Position numbers and translations under genes: made by a program. The notes below the pieces were generated by a model that did no database searches, was not told where the DNA came from, and saw only the letters and a list, made by a program, of their open reading frames with translations. Shown piece by piece: positions 5,532-6,076 of a stretch of DNA of 6,076 nucleotides; the first letter of the stretch is position 1, and each line of letters begins with the position of its first letter. Source of the DNA: Pseudomonadota bacterium (GTDB taxonomy: Bacteria; Pseudomonadota; Alphaproteobacteria; Sphingomonadales; Sphingomonadaceae); contig CAUJJQ010000085.1 of the NCBI GenBank assembly GCA_963205285.1, positions 1 through 6,076 of the forward strand, read 5' to 3'.

Positions 5532-6076
5532 CCGCAATTTTTTGGGCTTTTTGGCGCTGAGCAGGCGGGACATCAAACGCCGCGCCGGGGCCGTGCCGCC
5601 CAGACGCAGCACCGCGCGCCGTGCCAATTTCGCCGCAACATGTTCGTCGGTGTAGAGGCCGACGATGCTGCGGGTGGCGATGTACAGCGGCAGCGTCGCC
5701 GCGCGGTGGCGGATCGCCCAGCTACGCAGCATGGCCGGGTTCGCCACATCGCCCGAACGGTGCATGGCGCGCGCCAGACGCACTGAACCCATGAGGCCGA
5801 AATTAAACCCATGCGCGGTCACCGGGTGCATGCCGACCGCCGCATCACCAATCAGCGCCGCGCGGGCCCCCGAAAAATGGTGCGAATATGTCATGGTGAG
5901 CGGATAGACATGCGCGGGCGTGCGCGCATCGCACCGCCCCCAGCGCCCGCCCGTCCGTTCGGTAATAACCTCCCCCAATGCTTCGCGGGTGAGCGAGGCG
6001 ATATGCTGCGCGCTGGCATGCGGCACTGTCAGGATGAAGGACGATATATTGGGGCCGAGCGGCAGCATGGCGATGG
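5517..6076 (-). CDS. ubiM: UbiM-like FAD-dependent ubiquinone-biosynthesis hydroxylase (C-terminal part, cut by window edge)
   Basis: The minus-strand frame is open from the right edge to the stop at 5519-5517, giving about 185 C-terminal residues. The decisive segment is ALIGDAAVGMHPVTAHGFNF (about 5791-5858). It is the second FAD-binding motif (GD) of aromatic-ring flavin hydroxylases of the UbiH/UbiF/Coq6 superfamily, and the form GMHPVTAHGFNFGL is what I associate with UbiM. Downstream, LPLYIATRSIVGLYTDEH also fits UbiM-like proteins. These membrane-associated monooxygenases use NAD(P)H, FAD and O2 to hydroxylate the ring of ubiquinone precursors. The N-terminal dinucleotide fold and the start codon are off the window; the ATG at 6068 is internal, because the frame continues upstream with Ile-Ala. 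The last residues are lysine-rich (AKKPKKLRLIPR). The gene ends inside the 3' end of the ABC-F gene, overlapping it by 15 bases tail to tail. The superfamily is certain; UbiM rather than another UbiH-like enzyme is likely but rests on the motif only. Confidence 0.83.
   Translation of the reverse strand, partial: IAMLPLGPNISSFILTVPHASAQHIASLTREALGEVITERTGGRWGRCDARTPAHVYPLTMTYSHHFSGARAALIGDAAVGMHPVTAHGFNFGLMGSVRLARAMHRSGDVANPAMLRSWAIRHRAATLPLYIATRSIVGLYTDEHVAAKLARRAVLRLGGTAPARRLMSRLLSAKKPKKLRLIPR
5522..5543 (+). terminator. Possible intrinsic terminator of the ABC-F gene, inside the ubiM 3' end
   Basis: A short GC stem, GCGG (5522-5525) with CCGC (5532-5535), encloses a 6-base loop that includes most of the ABC-F stop region. 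It is followed by AA and six T's (5538-5543), with a second run of five T's at 5548-5552. The order of stem then T-tract is right for termination of plus-strand transcripts. The 4-base-pair stem is short, so the call is tentative. The T-runs are the complement of the lysine codons near the UbiM C-terminus. Confidence 0.38.

Overview
The window looks like an ordinary chromosomal segment of an alphaproteobacterium, most likely of the order Sphingomonadales. This is inferred from the moderately high GC content with GC-rich third positions, and from the gene set: a Leu/Glu/Phe/Val-type dehydrogenase near ccmC, a UbiM-type ubiquinone hydroxylase, and a short Uup-like ABC-F ATPase. The genus cannot be fixed from the sequence alone.

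Layout, left to right. (1) 1-213, minus: the N-terminal 71 codons of ccmC, a haem-handling membrane protein of cytochrome c maturation, running off the left edge. (2) 309-722, plus: a small single-domain cupin, divergent from ccmC. (3) 724-1776, minus: an NAD-dependent branched-chain/aromatic amino-acid dehydrogenase, tail-to-tail with the cupin and separated from it by one base. (4) 1906-1982, minus: tRNA-His(GTG) with encoded CCA. (5) 2107-2757, plus: a prolyl-4-hydroxylase-type 2OG-Fe(II) oxygenase. (6) 2910-3653, minus: an exported SIMPL-domain (DUF541, YggE-like) protein. (7) 3741-5531, plus: a two-domain ABC-F ATPase of the Uup type. (8) 5517-6076, minus: the C-terminal part of a UbiM-like FAD hydroxylase, overlapping the end of the ABC-F gene by 15 bases and running off the right edge.

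Almost every neighbouring pair is divergent or convergent, so there is no multi-gene operon within the window and no evidence that the genes act as one system. They are separate housekeeping functions: cytochrome c and ubiquinone biogenesis (respiration), amino-acid catabolism, translation (tRNA-His, ABC-F) and envelope or oxidative-stress tolerance (SIMPL). There are no mobile elements, CRISPR arrays, phage genes or integration scars.

I found no undescribed biological system. The most notable observation is a valine in place of the Walker B aspartate in the first ATPase domain of the ABC-F protein, next to an intact second domain. Smaller observations are two extremely tight convergent junctions, one with a possible terminator inside the opposing coding region, and an oxygenase gene without a visible Shine-Dalgarno sequence whose start is uncertain.
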